Origin: PVC group bacterium
Lineage (GTDB): Bacteria > Verrucomicrobiota > Kiritimatiellia > SS1-B-03-39 > PXDE01
Length of the DNA: 20,506 nt
Assembly: GCA_003566475.1 (NCBI GenBank)
Contig: PXDE01000298.1
Location: forward strand, 1-20,506
Direction: 5' to 3'
Shown here in pieces: positions 1 to 6,155 of the stretch. How positions within the stretch are numbered: position 1 is the stretch's first letter; each line of letters opens with the position of its first letter. A program made the translations under genes and the position numbers. Below the pieces are notes generated by a model. It did no database searches. It worked only from the letters and a program-made list of their open reading frames with translations, and was not told where the DNA came from.

Positions 1-85
1 CCTTGATTCTTGATTTCGGGATGGGGTCGCGTCCGTTCGGGCGCCTTCGCCTGGCCTCGAAATCAAGAATCAAGGTCTGACCCCT
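1..85. repeat. Inverted repeat with GGTCTGACCCC tag (REP-like)
   Basis: Bases 1-18 and 58-75 are a perfect 18-bp inverted repeat separated by 39 nt. Each arm is built from two 7-bp words (TTGATTC, TTGATTT). The right arm runs directly into GGTCTGACCCC, which resembles the GGGACAGACCC words clustered at 3853-4139. Repeats of this look are often seen beside REP-associated tyrosine transposases, but none is visible here and the left end is cut by the window edge. It lies just after the lipoprotein stop codon, so it could also form the 3' end of that transcript. Confidence 0.6.
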
Positions 86-93
86 TCCGCTCG

Positions 94-672
94 TCACCGC
101 ATCCACTCCGCCTTTTCGCCGGTCTGTTTCCATCGCTGGTAGCCGTCCATGCGTTGGGCGATGATGGTCTGGATGTCGGCGGCGGACAGAAAGCCGGCGT
201 GGAAGTGGAGGGAGTGGCCCTCGGGCGAGAAGAAATAGTGCCGGGGCACGGACAGGGCGGTGAGGTTGGCCGCGATGACATGGCCGGGATCGAGCCCGAA
301 CCGCCCGGCCCATTCGGCGGCGGTAGCCTGGGTGGGAGGGTCGCCGTACCCGCCCATGCCGCTGGTGACCACCGTTACCTTGGTGACGTCCGGCGCCTGC
401 ACCCGCTGCATTTCGGTGGCCTGGCCCGGGCAGACCCCGCACCACGGGGCGGCGTACTCCGCCCATACGAAATGACCTGCGAAATCGGCCCAGGTCACCG
501 CCTCCCCGTGGGCGTTCATCCGCTGCACGTCGCGGCCCCGGACATAGGATGTATCCGCCATATCCGCGCCCTCGAACTGGGGTCGGGAGGGCGTCCCGCC
601 TCCGCACCCGACCGCAACCGCGGCGCCGAGGGCCAGAAAACCCAGGCTGAGCCTTCGAAAAGTGTTTGCCAC
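94..672 (-). CDS. Thioredoxin-fold lipoprotein
   Basis: 192 aa. The N-terminus has an Arg pair, a hydrophobic stretch (residues 8-22) and a lipobox-like AVGC ending at Cys23, so it is probably a lipid-anchored envelope protein. A thioredoxin-like domain follows: WADFAGHFVW, then PWCGVC at 77-81 with the redox pair Cys78/Cys81, and a likely cis-Pro at 143 (LSVPRHYFF). This fits a TlpA/ResA-type disulfide reductase or a related thioredoxin-fold protein; the substrate is unknown. The start is GTG, because an in-frame TGA lies five codons upstream and no ATG falls between. It begins 38 nt after the methyltransferase in the same direction and may be the last gene of a recQ-led transcript. No strong Shine-Dalgarno sequence is visible. 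Confidence 0.8.
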   Translation of the reverse strand: MANTFRRLSLGFLALGAAVAVGCGGGTPSRPQFEGADMADTSYVRGRDVQRMNAHGEAVTWADFAGHFVWAEYAAPWCGVCPGQATEMQRVQAPDVTKVTVVTSGMGGYGDPPTQATAAEWAGRFGLDPGHVIAANLTALSVPRHYFFSPEGHSLHFHAGFLSAADIQTIIAQRMDGYQRWKQTGEKAEWMR

Positions 673-710
673 GCGGAGAGCAGGTCATAGTCGGACTGGA
701 TCTGGCAAGC

Positions 711-1508
711 CTAACCCTTCCGCCCCACCGTCCGGAACGCATGGTACTGGAAATGCGCCTGCAGGTCTCGGCGGGCCTGGTCAAACCCGGCGCGCAGCGC
801 CCCCAGCTCCGAGGCCGACGCCTTAAGCTCCTCCGCCCCGGACAGCAGCAGCTCCTCCAGATAGTCCAGTTCGACCGCGCGATCCTGTGGCCGGGCCCGG
901 CTGTCCACCACCAGCAGTTCCTCGGCGGTGACTCCGACGAACCCCAATGCCTCGAGGTGCTCGGCCAGGTGACGCCCCACGAACGGATCGCCTCCGGCCG
1001 CCTGCTGCCGGGCGTTGAACCGGTCCCACCAGACGGCGATCTCGGGGATGGGGGGATCGAACCCGAAGGTGTCGTTGGCGACCTCGGTCAGGATCAGCCG
1101 GCCTCCCGGGCGAAGCACGCGCGCAGCTTCGACCAGGATGGGCCGGGGGTCGGGAACATGTTCGAGCATCCAGATGGTAAGCACGGTGTCGAAGACGCCG
1201 TCCGGAAGGGGCATGGCGGCGGCGTCGGCCTCGTGCAGCGCCGCGCGACCTTCGGCCAGCCAGGGGCCAAGCACGGTGCGGGCGGCGGCGAGGTGGTCGG
1301 GACTGCGGTCGAGCCCCTCCACCCGGAGCCCGGGGTACCGCCGAAGCAGGATCCGCATCTCCGCCCCCACGGCGCAGCCGAGCTCCAGCACTGACCGCTC
1401 GGCGGAGAAATCGAGGCCCCCGAATACGCGCGGCGCCAGCAGCTCGGCCTGCCGGACCAGCCGGTCGCGCTCGGAAGCCGAGAAGCCATGGATATAGCCC
1501 GAGGTCAT
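711..1508 (-). CDS. Class I SAM-dependent methyltransferase
   Basis: 265 aa, soluble. A Rossmann-type Methyltransf_11/25 core is clear. Motif I is LELGCAVGAE (41-50), the post-I acidic residue is in EGLDRSP (64-70), motif II/III covers ADAAAMPLPDGVFD and WMLEHV (about 94-118), and VLRPGG is at 131-136. The opening GYIHGFSASERDRL is typical of a subgroup of small-molecule methyltransferases that start with a G-Y-x-H-G-F-S segment. The C-terminal third (190-265) is helical and charged and may cap the substrate site. The substrate cannot be told from sequence. It starts 55 nt after recQ, on the same strand, with only a weak ribosome-binding site. Confidence 0.85.
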   Translation of the reverse strand: MTSGYIHGFSASERDRLVRQAELLAPRVFGGLDFSAERSVLELGCAVGAEMRILLRRYPGLRVEGLDRSPDHLAAARTVLGPWLAEGRAALHEADAAAMPLPDGVFDTVLTIWMLEHVPDPRPILVEAARVLRPGGRLILTEVANDTFGFDPPIPEIAVWWDRFNARQQAAGGDPFVGRHLAEHLEALGFVGVTAEELLVVDSRARPQDRAVELDYLEELLLSGAEELKASASELGALRAGFDQARRDLQAHFQYHAFRTVGRKG

Positions 1509-1563
1509 GGCCGATCAGCCTACCCACATCCCGCCCCGGCCCGGCAAGCGGAACCGGGCGCTC

Positions 1564-3798
1564 CTACGGCCCTCCGCGCCGGTTCCGCCAGCACGAGGCC
1601 ACGATGCGGATCAGGTTGTAGTCGGTCTCGTCGCCCAGGAACTCGCGGATGGGGCTCAGGCGGTCGGCCCCGACCTCCTCGCAGGCCCGTTCGATTCGGG
1701 TGACCGTGGCCGCATCGACCCAGGGCGAGGGGTCGGTGACGCGCTCGTGCCGGATGAAGTGATCGAGGTAGCCGCGGGTGGTCGAGACCGCCCGGCCGAG
1801 CCGGCCGGCCACCTCCTCGACGGACCGCCCCTCGCGAAAATAGGGGAAGGCCTGGGGGGCGGTCATGGGCACGGGGCGGGGCTCTCCGCGGGGGGCAGGC
1901 TCCTCGTCGGTCTCGATCCCATGATCCTGGCAGTATTCGCGGATGGCCCCGGTGAACAGATCGCTGAAGTCCTGGACCTTCCGTTCGCCCACCCCGTGGA
2001 CGCGCAGGAAGGCGTCGGGGGAGGTGGGCCGCCGTCGGGCCATGTCGAGAAGGGCGGCATCGCCGAACACGACGTAGGCAGGGACATTCCGGGCGGCGGC
2101 CTCCCTGGCCCGGAGCGCCCTCAGGTGCTCGAACAGCCCCGGATCCACGCCCTCCATGGCATCCGCGTCGGAGGCGGCGCGGGGGCGGCGCGCGCCCCGC
2201 CGGGGCGGCTGCAGGAGGCGCGGGGCGACCTCGCCCTTGAGCAGCCGACGCCCCTCGGGGGTGATGCGCAGCACCTTGTACTCGTCGTCGGAGCGGGCCA
2301 GGAACCCCTGGTCGGCGAGCTGCTCGATCCACCCGCGGATGGCGGCCGGCCGGTCGTCGCCAAGCAGGCCGTAGGTGGAGAGCTGGTCGTGGCCCGCGTC
2401 GAGAATGCGGGCCTCGCGCGAGCCCGCGAGCACCTTGGCCGTGTAGTCGGCCCCGAACCGCTGGTTCAGGCGGGCCACGCAGGACAGAATCTTCTGACCC
2501 AGGATCAGAGGCTCGGCCACGAGGTCGAGGGTGTCGAGGCACACGTCGCAGGCCTCGCACGAGGCCCGGGTCCAGGCCTGGCCGAAATGCTCGACCAGGG
2601 CCTGGTGGCGGCAGGTCACCGAGGTGGCGAAGGCCTCCATGGCCTGGAGCGCGCGGAGGGCGCCCTCCTGGGCGTCGCCCTCGGAGCGCCCGATGATGCG
2701 CCGCCAGGTGAAGAGATCGCCCCCGCCCCAGAACAGGCAGCACTCGGCGGGCAGACCGTCGCGCCCGGCCCGGCCGCTCTCCTGCTGGAAGTTCTCGAGC
2801 GACTTGGGCAGGCCCGCGTGGACCACGTAGCGGACGTCGGGCTTGTCGATGCCCATGCCAAAGGCGACCGTGGCCACGATGATCCGCGCCTCGTCGCGGA
2901 TGAACGCGTCCTGGTTGCGGTGGCGTTCCTCATCGGACAGGCCCGCGTGGTAGGGCCGCGCCTGCAGGCCCCGGTCGGACAGGGCGGCGGCCATCCGCTC
3001 GACCTCCCGGCGGCTGATGCAATAGACGATCCCCGACTCCCCGGGGTGGCGGTCGGTCACCTCGCAGACCTGCGCGAACCGGTTGCGGCTGCGCTGGACG
3101 GTGTAGCGGAGATTGGGGCGGTCGAAGGGGCCCACCAGGATGGCGGGGTCGCGCAGGCCGAGCTGGGCGGCGATATCCTGCCGAACCGCTTCGGTGGCGG
3201 TGGCGGTGTAGGCATGGACGCCCACGTCCGGAAACCGGTCGCGGAGCACGCGCAGCTCCCGGTACTCGGGCCGGAAGTCGTGGCCCCAGGCGCTGATGCA
3301 ATGGGCCTCGTCGATGGCCACCAGCGAAACCCGGATGCGGGCCAGGCCGTCGAGCACGCCGGGGGAGAGCAGGCGCTCGGGGGCGATGTAGAGCAGCTTG
3401 AGCTCGCCCCGGCGGATCTGGTCGCCGACCCGGCGGCGCTCCTCCGGGGCGAGGGCGCTGTTGAGGCAGGCCGCCTCGACTCCGTTGGCCCGGAGGGCGT
3501 CCACCTGGTCCTTCATCAGCGAGATCAGGGGCGACACCACCAGGGCCATGCCGTGGAGGCAGAGGGCGGGGGCCTGGAAGCACAGCGACTTGCCTCCACC
3601 CGTGGGTAGCACGACCACGGAGTCGCGGCCGTGGAGCACGCGGCCCATGGCCTCCTTCTGGAGGGGCCGGAACGACTCATACCCCCAGACCCGCCGCAGA
3701 GCGTCGGCCAGGGCGGCGGGGTCGGGCGGATGGGGCGTCGCGGGTTCGGAAGACACAGGGCGTCGGGTCGTCGTGGGGGGAGGAGAGGTTGCGATCAT
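1564..3798 (-). CDS. recQ: ATP-dependent DNA helicase RecQ with C-terminal HTH_40-like domain
   Basis: 744 aa from the chosen ATG. RecQ unwinds 3'-5' at recombination and repair intermediates. Helicase motifs are complete: FRPLQ (43-47), Walker A PTGGGKS (65-71), DEAH (163-166), TATATE (198-203) and QESGRAGRDG (339-348). The RecQ zinc cluster is Cys396, Cys414, Cys417 and Cys420, followed by a winged-helix RQC region (about 430-520) and an HRDC domain (about 551-628). Residues 645-735 form an extra helix-turn-helix tail (VEEVAGRLGRAVSTTRGYL) of the HTH_40 type found in some long RecQ proteins. The frame stays open 69 codons further upstream, but that part is made of the intergenic repeats, so the ATG at 3798 is preferred. 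ATG 3849 (starting MSQTFFGK) is the alternative. No good ribosome-binding site precedes either. Confidence 0.95.
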   Translation of the reverse strand: MIATSPPPTTTRRPVSSEPATPHPPDPAALADALRRVWGYESFRPLQKEAMGRVLHGRDSVVVLPTGGGKSLCFQAPALCLHGMALVVSPLISLMKDQVDALRANGVEAACLNSALAPEERRRVGDQIRRGELKLLYIAPERLLSPGVLDGLARIRVSLVAIDEAHCISAWGHDFRPEYRELRVLRDRFPDVGVHAYTATATEAVRQDIAAQLGLRDPAILVGPFDRPNLRYTVQRSRNRFAQVCEVTDRHPGESGIVYCISRREVERMAAALSDRGLQARPYHAGLSDEERHRNQDAFIRDEARIIVATVAFGMGIDKPDVRYVVHAGLPKSLENFQQESGRAGRDGLPAECCLFWGGGDLFTWRRIIGRSEGDAQEGALRALQAMEAFATSVTCRHQALVEHFGQAWTRASCEACDVCLDTLDLVAEPLILGQKILSCVARLNQRFGADYTAKVLAGSREARILDAGHDQLSTYGLLGDDRPAAIRGWIEQLADQGFLARSDDEYKVLRITPEGRRLLKGEVAPRLLQPPRRGARRPRAASDADAMEGVDPGLFEHLRALRAREAAARNVPAYVVFGDAALLDMARRRPTSPDAFLRVHGVGERKVQDFSDLFTGAIREYCQDHGIETDEEPAPRGEPRPVPMTAPQAFPYFREGRSVEEVAGRLGRAVSTTRGYLDHFIRHERVTDPSPWVDAATVTRIERACEEVGADRLSPIREFLGDETDYNLIRIVASCWRNRRGGP

Positions 3799-3812
3799 AC
3801 CTATATACAGGT
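3799..3812. promoter_or_regulatory. Small palindrome directly before recQ start (possible operator)
   Basis: ACCTATATACAGGT abuts the recQ ATG; six of seven base pairs of the dyad match. It sits in a short AT-rich island inside GC-rich DNA. The minus strand shows CTGT, which is only a half-site of the gammaproteobacterial LexA box, so an SOS link is speculation. It could instead be the -10 region of the recQ promoter. Confidence 0.25.
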
Positions 3813-3852
3813 TCGCGACGGCAACCTTGCCAAAAAAAGTTTGGCTCATGCT

Positions 3853-4145
3853 GGGGACAGACCCTATCCGGCCCCTGGGGACAGACCCTTCCGTAGCCAC
3901 CTGCATTAGGAGATGGCCGCCTGCGGGTCGCCTCCCAAACCCTTTAGGGACAGACTCTTCCGTAGCTACCGACGCCAGGAGGTGGCCGACCGCGAACCGG
4001 CTCATGGACGCGTTAGGGACAGACCCCTCCCGGCTTGCCAGGGTCTGTCCCCACCAGCCCGCGGGCCCATTAGGGACAGACCCTTCCCAACCGGCTAGGG
4101 TCTGTCCCTAACGGTTCAACCGGCTAGGGTCTGTCCCTAACGGTT
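3853..4145. repeat. Cluster of GGGACAGACCC repeats forming REP-like hairpins
   Basis: Eight copies of a GGGACAGACCC-like word occur. Direct orientation starts near 3853, 3877, 3946, 4015 and 4072; inverted orientation starts near 4041, 4097 and 4126. Units 3877-3945 and 3946-4014 form a 69-bp tandem pair with diverged tails. Bases 4072-4083 and 4098-4109 make a perfect 12-bp stem. Bases 4017-4026 and 4041-4050 make a perfect 10-bp stem. At the end a 28-nt unit is duplicated exactly (4089-4116 and 4118-4145). This resembles REP/BIME clusters mobilised by REP-associated tyrosine transposases. GTAG follows the word in the first two tandem units (3892, 3962). No transposase is in the window. Confidence 0.75.
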
Positions 4146-4161
4146 GATTGCCGACGAGGGC

Positions 4162-4190
4162 TTGAATTACGTAGATCCGCAGATTACGAT
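4162..4190 (+). promoter_or_regulatory. Putative sigma70-type promoter of the decayed antitoxin gene
   Basis: TTGAAT (4162-4167), 17-nt spacer, TACGAT (4185-4190). Only 8 nt separate the -10 box from the ATG at 4199, so the transcript would be leaderless or nearly so. The same arrangement stands before the intact antitoxin on the other strand, which supports both calls. TTACG occurs three times in this stretch and may be part of an operator. Confidence 0.5.
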
Positions 4191-4198
4191 TTTACGTC

Positions 4199-4465
4199 AT
4201 GAATATTCCCATCTCGAGCACCGAAGCGGCGAGAAATCTCGGCGACTGCATGGCCCGGATCCGGCATACGGGGGACCGGTACATCGTCAGCCGCAACGAC
4301 AAGCCGGTCGCGATGCTGGGGCCGTTGCCCGGGAGCGGATGGGTCACCCTCCGCGAGCTGGTGGATCTCTGGTAGGAGGGGCCGACCGACGAGGCCTTCG
4401 CCGATGACCTGTGCCGGGCGAACGCCATGGACCGGGTTCCGGAGAATCCATGGCCCTCGTCCTAG
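4199..4465 (+). pseudogene. Phd/YefM-like antitoxin pseudogene (internal TAG)
   Basis: The ATG at 4199 opens a 58-codon frame ending at TAG 4373-4375. Its product (NIPISSTEAARNLGDCMARI and on) matches the intact antitoxin at 4960-5220 along its length. After the TAG the same frame continues with recognisable homology to the C-terminus of the intact copy: FADDL against FAEDL, then DR and NPWP in order, and stops at 4463-4465. The TAG aligns with a serine codon region of the intact copy, so a single nonsense change is the simplest explanation. The first 58 residues keep the whole DNA-binding half, so a truncated repressor could still be made. Its 3' end overlaps the toxin start, as in the intact pair. 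Confidence 0.75.
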
Positions 4466-4510
4466 ACACCTCGGCCCTGGTCGAGATCGAGCGGCGGGCG
4501 AGGGTAGAGC
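4450..4510 (+). pseudogene. Truncated VapC-type PIN toxin remnant
   Basis: The ATG at 4450 begins MALVLDTSALVEIERR, which matches the first 16 residues of the intact toxin (MALILDTSAIVAWERH), including the first catalytic Asp. Similarity fades after about codon 16. About 40 nt later the DNA is the antisense of the intact vapC 3' end, so the rest of this toxin is lost. The frame stays open further but codes for antisense sequence and is not a toxin. The 3' boundary given is approximate. The remnant overlaps the antitoxin pseudogene by 16 nt, matching the overlapping layout of the intact module. Confidence 0.65.
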
Positions 4511-4540
4511 TTCTCCCGGTCCGGCCCCGGGAATGGTCGG

Positions 4541-4969
4541 TCAGGACGTGCCCGGCGGCGCCCAAACGACGACCGCAAGCCGGTCCACCCTCCGAAAGTG
4601 CTCCTCCCCGGACGGGCCGACCAGTACGCCGCAATCCAGGCAGCGGGCGGTGGCCGCCACCGTCATGTCGTTCTGTGGGATGAGGATCCCCGAAGCGGAC
4701 AGCTCCGCGTAGATATCCGCATAGTGCTCGGCCATGTCGGCGGAGAACGGCTCCACACCTAGCACCCTCCGGATCGCCTCCAGCCGCGCGCGACGCTGGG
4801 CGGCTCGTGCTCCTGATCCCGCCATGCGGACACCGATGAGGGCTTCGGCCCAGACGATGGAAGGGAGAATCAGTCGCTCCCTTGTAGGCCCGAGTTCCTG
4901 TCCGCCGGCACCGGTCTCCGGGTGCCGCTCCCAGGCCACGATGGCCGAAGTGTCCAGGATCAGGGCCAA
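4541..4969 (-). CDS. vapC: VapC-type PIN-domain toxin ribonuclease
   Basis: 142 aa. PIN-domain toxins are Mg-dependent endoribonucleases that typically cut tRNA or rRNA. The acidic active-site set is visible: Asp6 (LDTS), Glu42 (WAEALIGV) and Asp101 (QNDMTVAATA). The tail GEEHFRRVDRL corresponds to the usual HFxxVxxL end segment, although the Asn/Asp normally just before it is not obvious. The start is TTG at 4969, overlapping the antitoxin stop by 10 nt, which indicates translational coupling. The decayed plus-strand copy has ATG at the equivalent place, supporting this start. It probably forms a toxin-antitoxin pair with the Phd-like protein upstream. Its 3' end lies only about 30 bp from the remnant of its homologue on the other strand. 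Confidence 0.88.
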   Translation of the reverse strand: MALILDTSAIVAWERHPETGAGGQELGPTRERLILPSIVWAEALIGVRMAGSGARAAQRRARLEAIRRVLGVEPFSADMAEHYADIYAELSASGILIPQNDMTVAATARCLDCGVLVGPSGEEHFRRVDRLAVVVWAPPGTS

Positions 4970-5220
4970 GGGTTGTCCAGCGGGCGGTCGGCCTGGTTGA
5001 CTCGCTCCAGATCCTCCGCGAACGAGGGGTCATGGGGCAGTTTGGACAGCGCCTCCAGAACGTCGCCCAAGGTGCCCGCCCTCGATTCAGGTACCGGCCC
5101 GAGACAGGCGATGGGCCGTTTGCTCTTGGTGACGATAAAGCTCTCGCCCGTGTGTTTGATCCGGGCCAGAACGTCACCCAAATGCCTGGCTGCGTCGGTG
5201 GAGGTGATTGATCGACTCAT
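4960..5220 (-). CDS. Phd/YefM-like antitoxin
   Basis: 86 aa. The N-terminal half (SITSTDAARHLGDVLARIKH, then TGESFIVTKSKRPIACLGPV) is the Phd/YefM DNA-binding and dimerisation fold. The acidic C-terminal half (DPSFAEDLERVNQADRPLDN) would wrap the toxin. Such proteins neutralise the toxin and repress their own operon. The frame is open to 5748, but the upstream part runs through the palindromic repeat element and carries no recognisable domain. ATG 5220 is supported by homology to the plus-strand copy and by the promoter only 7 nt away. No Shine-Dalgarno sequence is present, consistent with a leaderless mRNA. It overlaps vapC by 10 nt. Confidence 0.88.
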   Translation of the reverse strand: MSRSITSTDAARHLGDVLARIKHTGESFIVTKSKRPIACLGPVPESRAGTLGDVLEALSKLPHDPSFAEDLERVNQADRPLDNPWP

Positions 5221-5256
5221 ACGCAAAAATGTAAACTCAGCATTTTCGCATGTCAA
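5221..5256 (-). promoter_or_regulatory. Promoter/operator of the antitoxin-toxin operon, probably leaderless
   Basis: Reading the minus strand: TTGACA (5256-5251), 17-nt spacer, TACATT (5233-5228), then 7 nt to the ATG. This is a near-consensus sigma70-type promoter. An imperfect inverted repeat (5221-5231 against 5241-5250, CATTTTCGCA against its partner) covers the -10 box and spacer, where an autorepressing antitoxin or antitoxin-toxin complex would bind. The expected transcription start falls at or next to the start codon. Confidence 0.6.
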
Positions 5257-5296
5257 CCGCGTCCTTGTTGCACATGAGCAGGAACCATCCAGTCTT

Positions 5297-5465
5297 GGAC
5301 ATGCAAACGGACGATCGGATGGCCGCGTGTCCGTTAGGCGTACCCGGCCCGATGTGGGGTTCCTGTGAGATCGTGCTGGTAACCAAGGGACTACATTCAG
5401 GTTGTTCTCCGAACGGCGGGCCGAAGTGCGGACATGTAACTCAACGATCGTGAGCTCACGTGTCC
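5297..5465 (+). repeat. Twin-palindrome element, copy 1 (about 170 bp)
   Basis: Two 36-nt imperfect palindromes (5297-5332 and 5430-5465) bracket a 97-nt interior. Each starts GGACATG and ends CGTGTCC, with CGATCG exactly at its centre. The interior has blocks CGATGTGGGG (5350-5359) and CTACATTCA (5391-5399) that recur in copy 2 at 20078-20247, inverted. Arm mismatches include T-G pairs. No open frame with protein character was seen inside. It lies between the toxin-antitoxin promoter and the heat-shock operon. Confidence 0.75.
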
Positions 5466-5704
5466 AGCACCTGCCTCGTGGCCGTGCGGAGCCCCGCGGG
5501 GGCCTTTCAGGAACAATTGCGCCATAATGGCACACACGTTGGGCGGATGCCTCCGCGTAACTGTGCCTATGTGGCGCGACTTCGTGTATGGCCATGTTCT
5601 CCAATATGCTGGTTGTAAGCATCTTGAGAATATGACGGCCGTCTTGGCACGCCGGATGCTGGTATGAAGGTGCGAAGAGCCACCCTAACCAGAGGAGAAG
5701 GCAC
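5466..5704. other. Intergenic stretch before the sHSP operon
   Basis: No gene is evident. It holds a short GCCCC/GGGGC hairpin near 5490-5502, weak similarity to the flank of the second twin-palindrome copy for about 30 nt after 5465, a dyad at 5597-5630 (listed separately) and the ribosome-binding site GAGGAG (5692-5697) of the first sHSP gene. No clear sigma70 or sigma32 promoter could be chosen by eye. Confidence 0.5.
5597..5630. promoter_or_regulatory. Two-tier dyad upstream of sHSP operon (possible heat-shock operator)
   Basis: TTCTC (5597-5601) pairs with GAGAA (5626-5630), and ATGCT pairs with AGCAT inside it, around a 7-nt centre. The region is AT-rich compared with its surroundings and lies about 75 nt before the first sHSP start. 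It matches neither CIRCE nor any heat-shock operator I can name. It might be a repressor site or an RNA hairpin. Confidence 0.3.
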
Positions 5705-6139
5705 ATGTACTGGAGCAATGTGAGCGATGCGTTGTGGGATCCGTTCACGGAGATGCGGCGGATGCAGCGGGAGGTGAACCGGCTGTTCCGGACCCGAGGA
5801 GTCGGAGCGGACGCCTGGCCTCCGGTGAACCTGTACGGGAACGAGGCCCAGCTCGTCCTGACCGCCGAGCTGCCCGGCGTGGATCCGGCGGGTCTGCGGA
5901 TTCAGATCGAGGGGCGCGAACTCGTGCTCGGCGGCGAGCGCAAGACCGACGAGGTGCCGGAAAGCGCCACGGTCCACCGCTCGGAGCGGGCGGCGGGCGC
6001 GTTCGAGCGCCGATTCCGTCTGCCCTTCGAGGTGGAGGTCGACGCCGTGAAGGCCACCTCGCGCCATGGGGTTCTGCACGTGACCCTGCCCCGGGCCGAG
6101 GCGACCAAGCCCAAGGCCATTGCCGTGGAAGCCAGCTAA
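5705..6139 (+). CDS. hsp20: Small heat-shock protein, Hsp20/alpha-crystallin family (1 of 3)
   Basis: 144 aa. Small heat-shock proteins are ATP-independent holdases that bind unfolding proteins as large oligomers in the cytoplasm. The N-terminal arm (DALWDPFTEMRRMQREVNRLF) is the usual helical segment. The alpha-crystallin domain spans about 39-132, with AELPGVDPAGLRIQIEGREL and the signature HGVLHVTLPR (121-130). The C-terminal I-x-V motif is IAV (139-141). A good ribosome-binding site, GAGGAG, sits 7 nt before the ATG. It is first of three tandem sHSP genes; the next starts 16 nt after its stop. Confidence 0.93.
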   Translation: MYWSNVSDALWDPFTEMRRMQREVNRLFRTRGVGADAWPPVNLYGNEAQLVLTAELPGVDPAGLRIQIEGRELVLGGERKTDEVPESATVHRSERAAGAFERRFRLPFEVEVDAVKATSRHGVLHVTLPRAEATKPKAIAVEAS

Positions 6140-6155
6140 CCAGGAGGAACCTGTC

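Noticed and set aside
1507..3609. 700-codon open frame antisense to recQ
   Set aside because: It is the shadow of recQ in GC-rich DNA; it has no domain and a Gly/Pro/Ala/Val-biased composition, whereas recQ has all its motifs.
3799..4005. 69-codon N-terminal extension of RecQ
   Set aside because: It is made of the GGGACAGACCC tandem repeats (repeated HLL..VATE.SVP peptides) and is not part of known RecQ proteins; ATG 3798 or 3849 is more likely.
3853..4145. CRISPR array
   Set aside because: Repeats are short, in both orientations, with uneven spacing and no cas genes.
5297..5465. Bidirectional terminators as the explanation for the palindromes
   Set aside because: No T-runs follow them, no gene ends nearby at either copy, and paired spacing with a conserved interior is not explained by termination.
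5221..5748. Upstream extension of the antitoxin frame to 262 codons
   Set aside because: It runs through the palindromic element and the promoter; homology and promoter placement support the 86-aa form.
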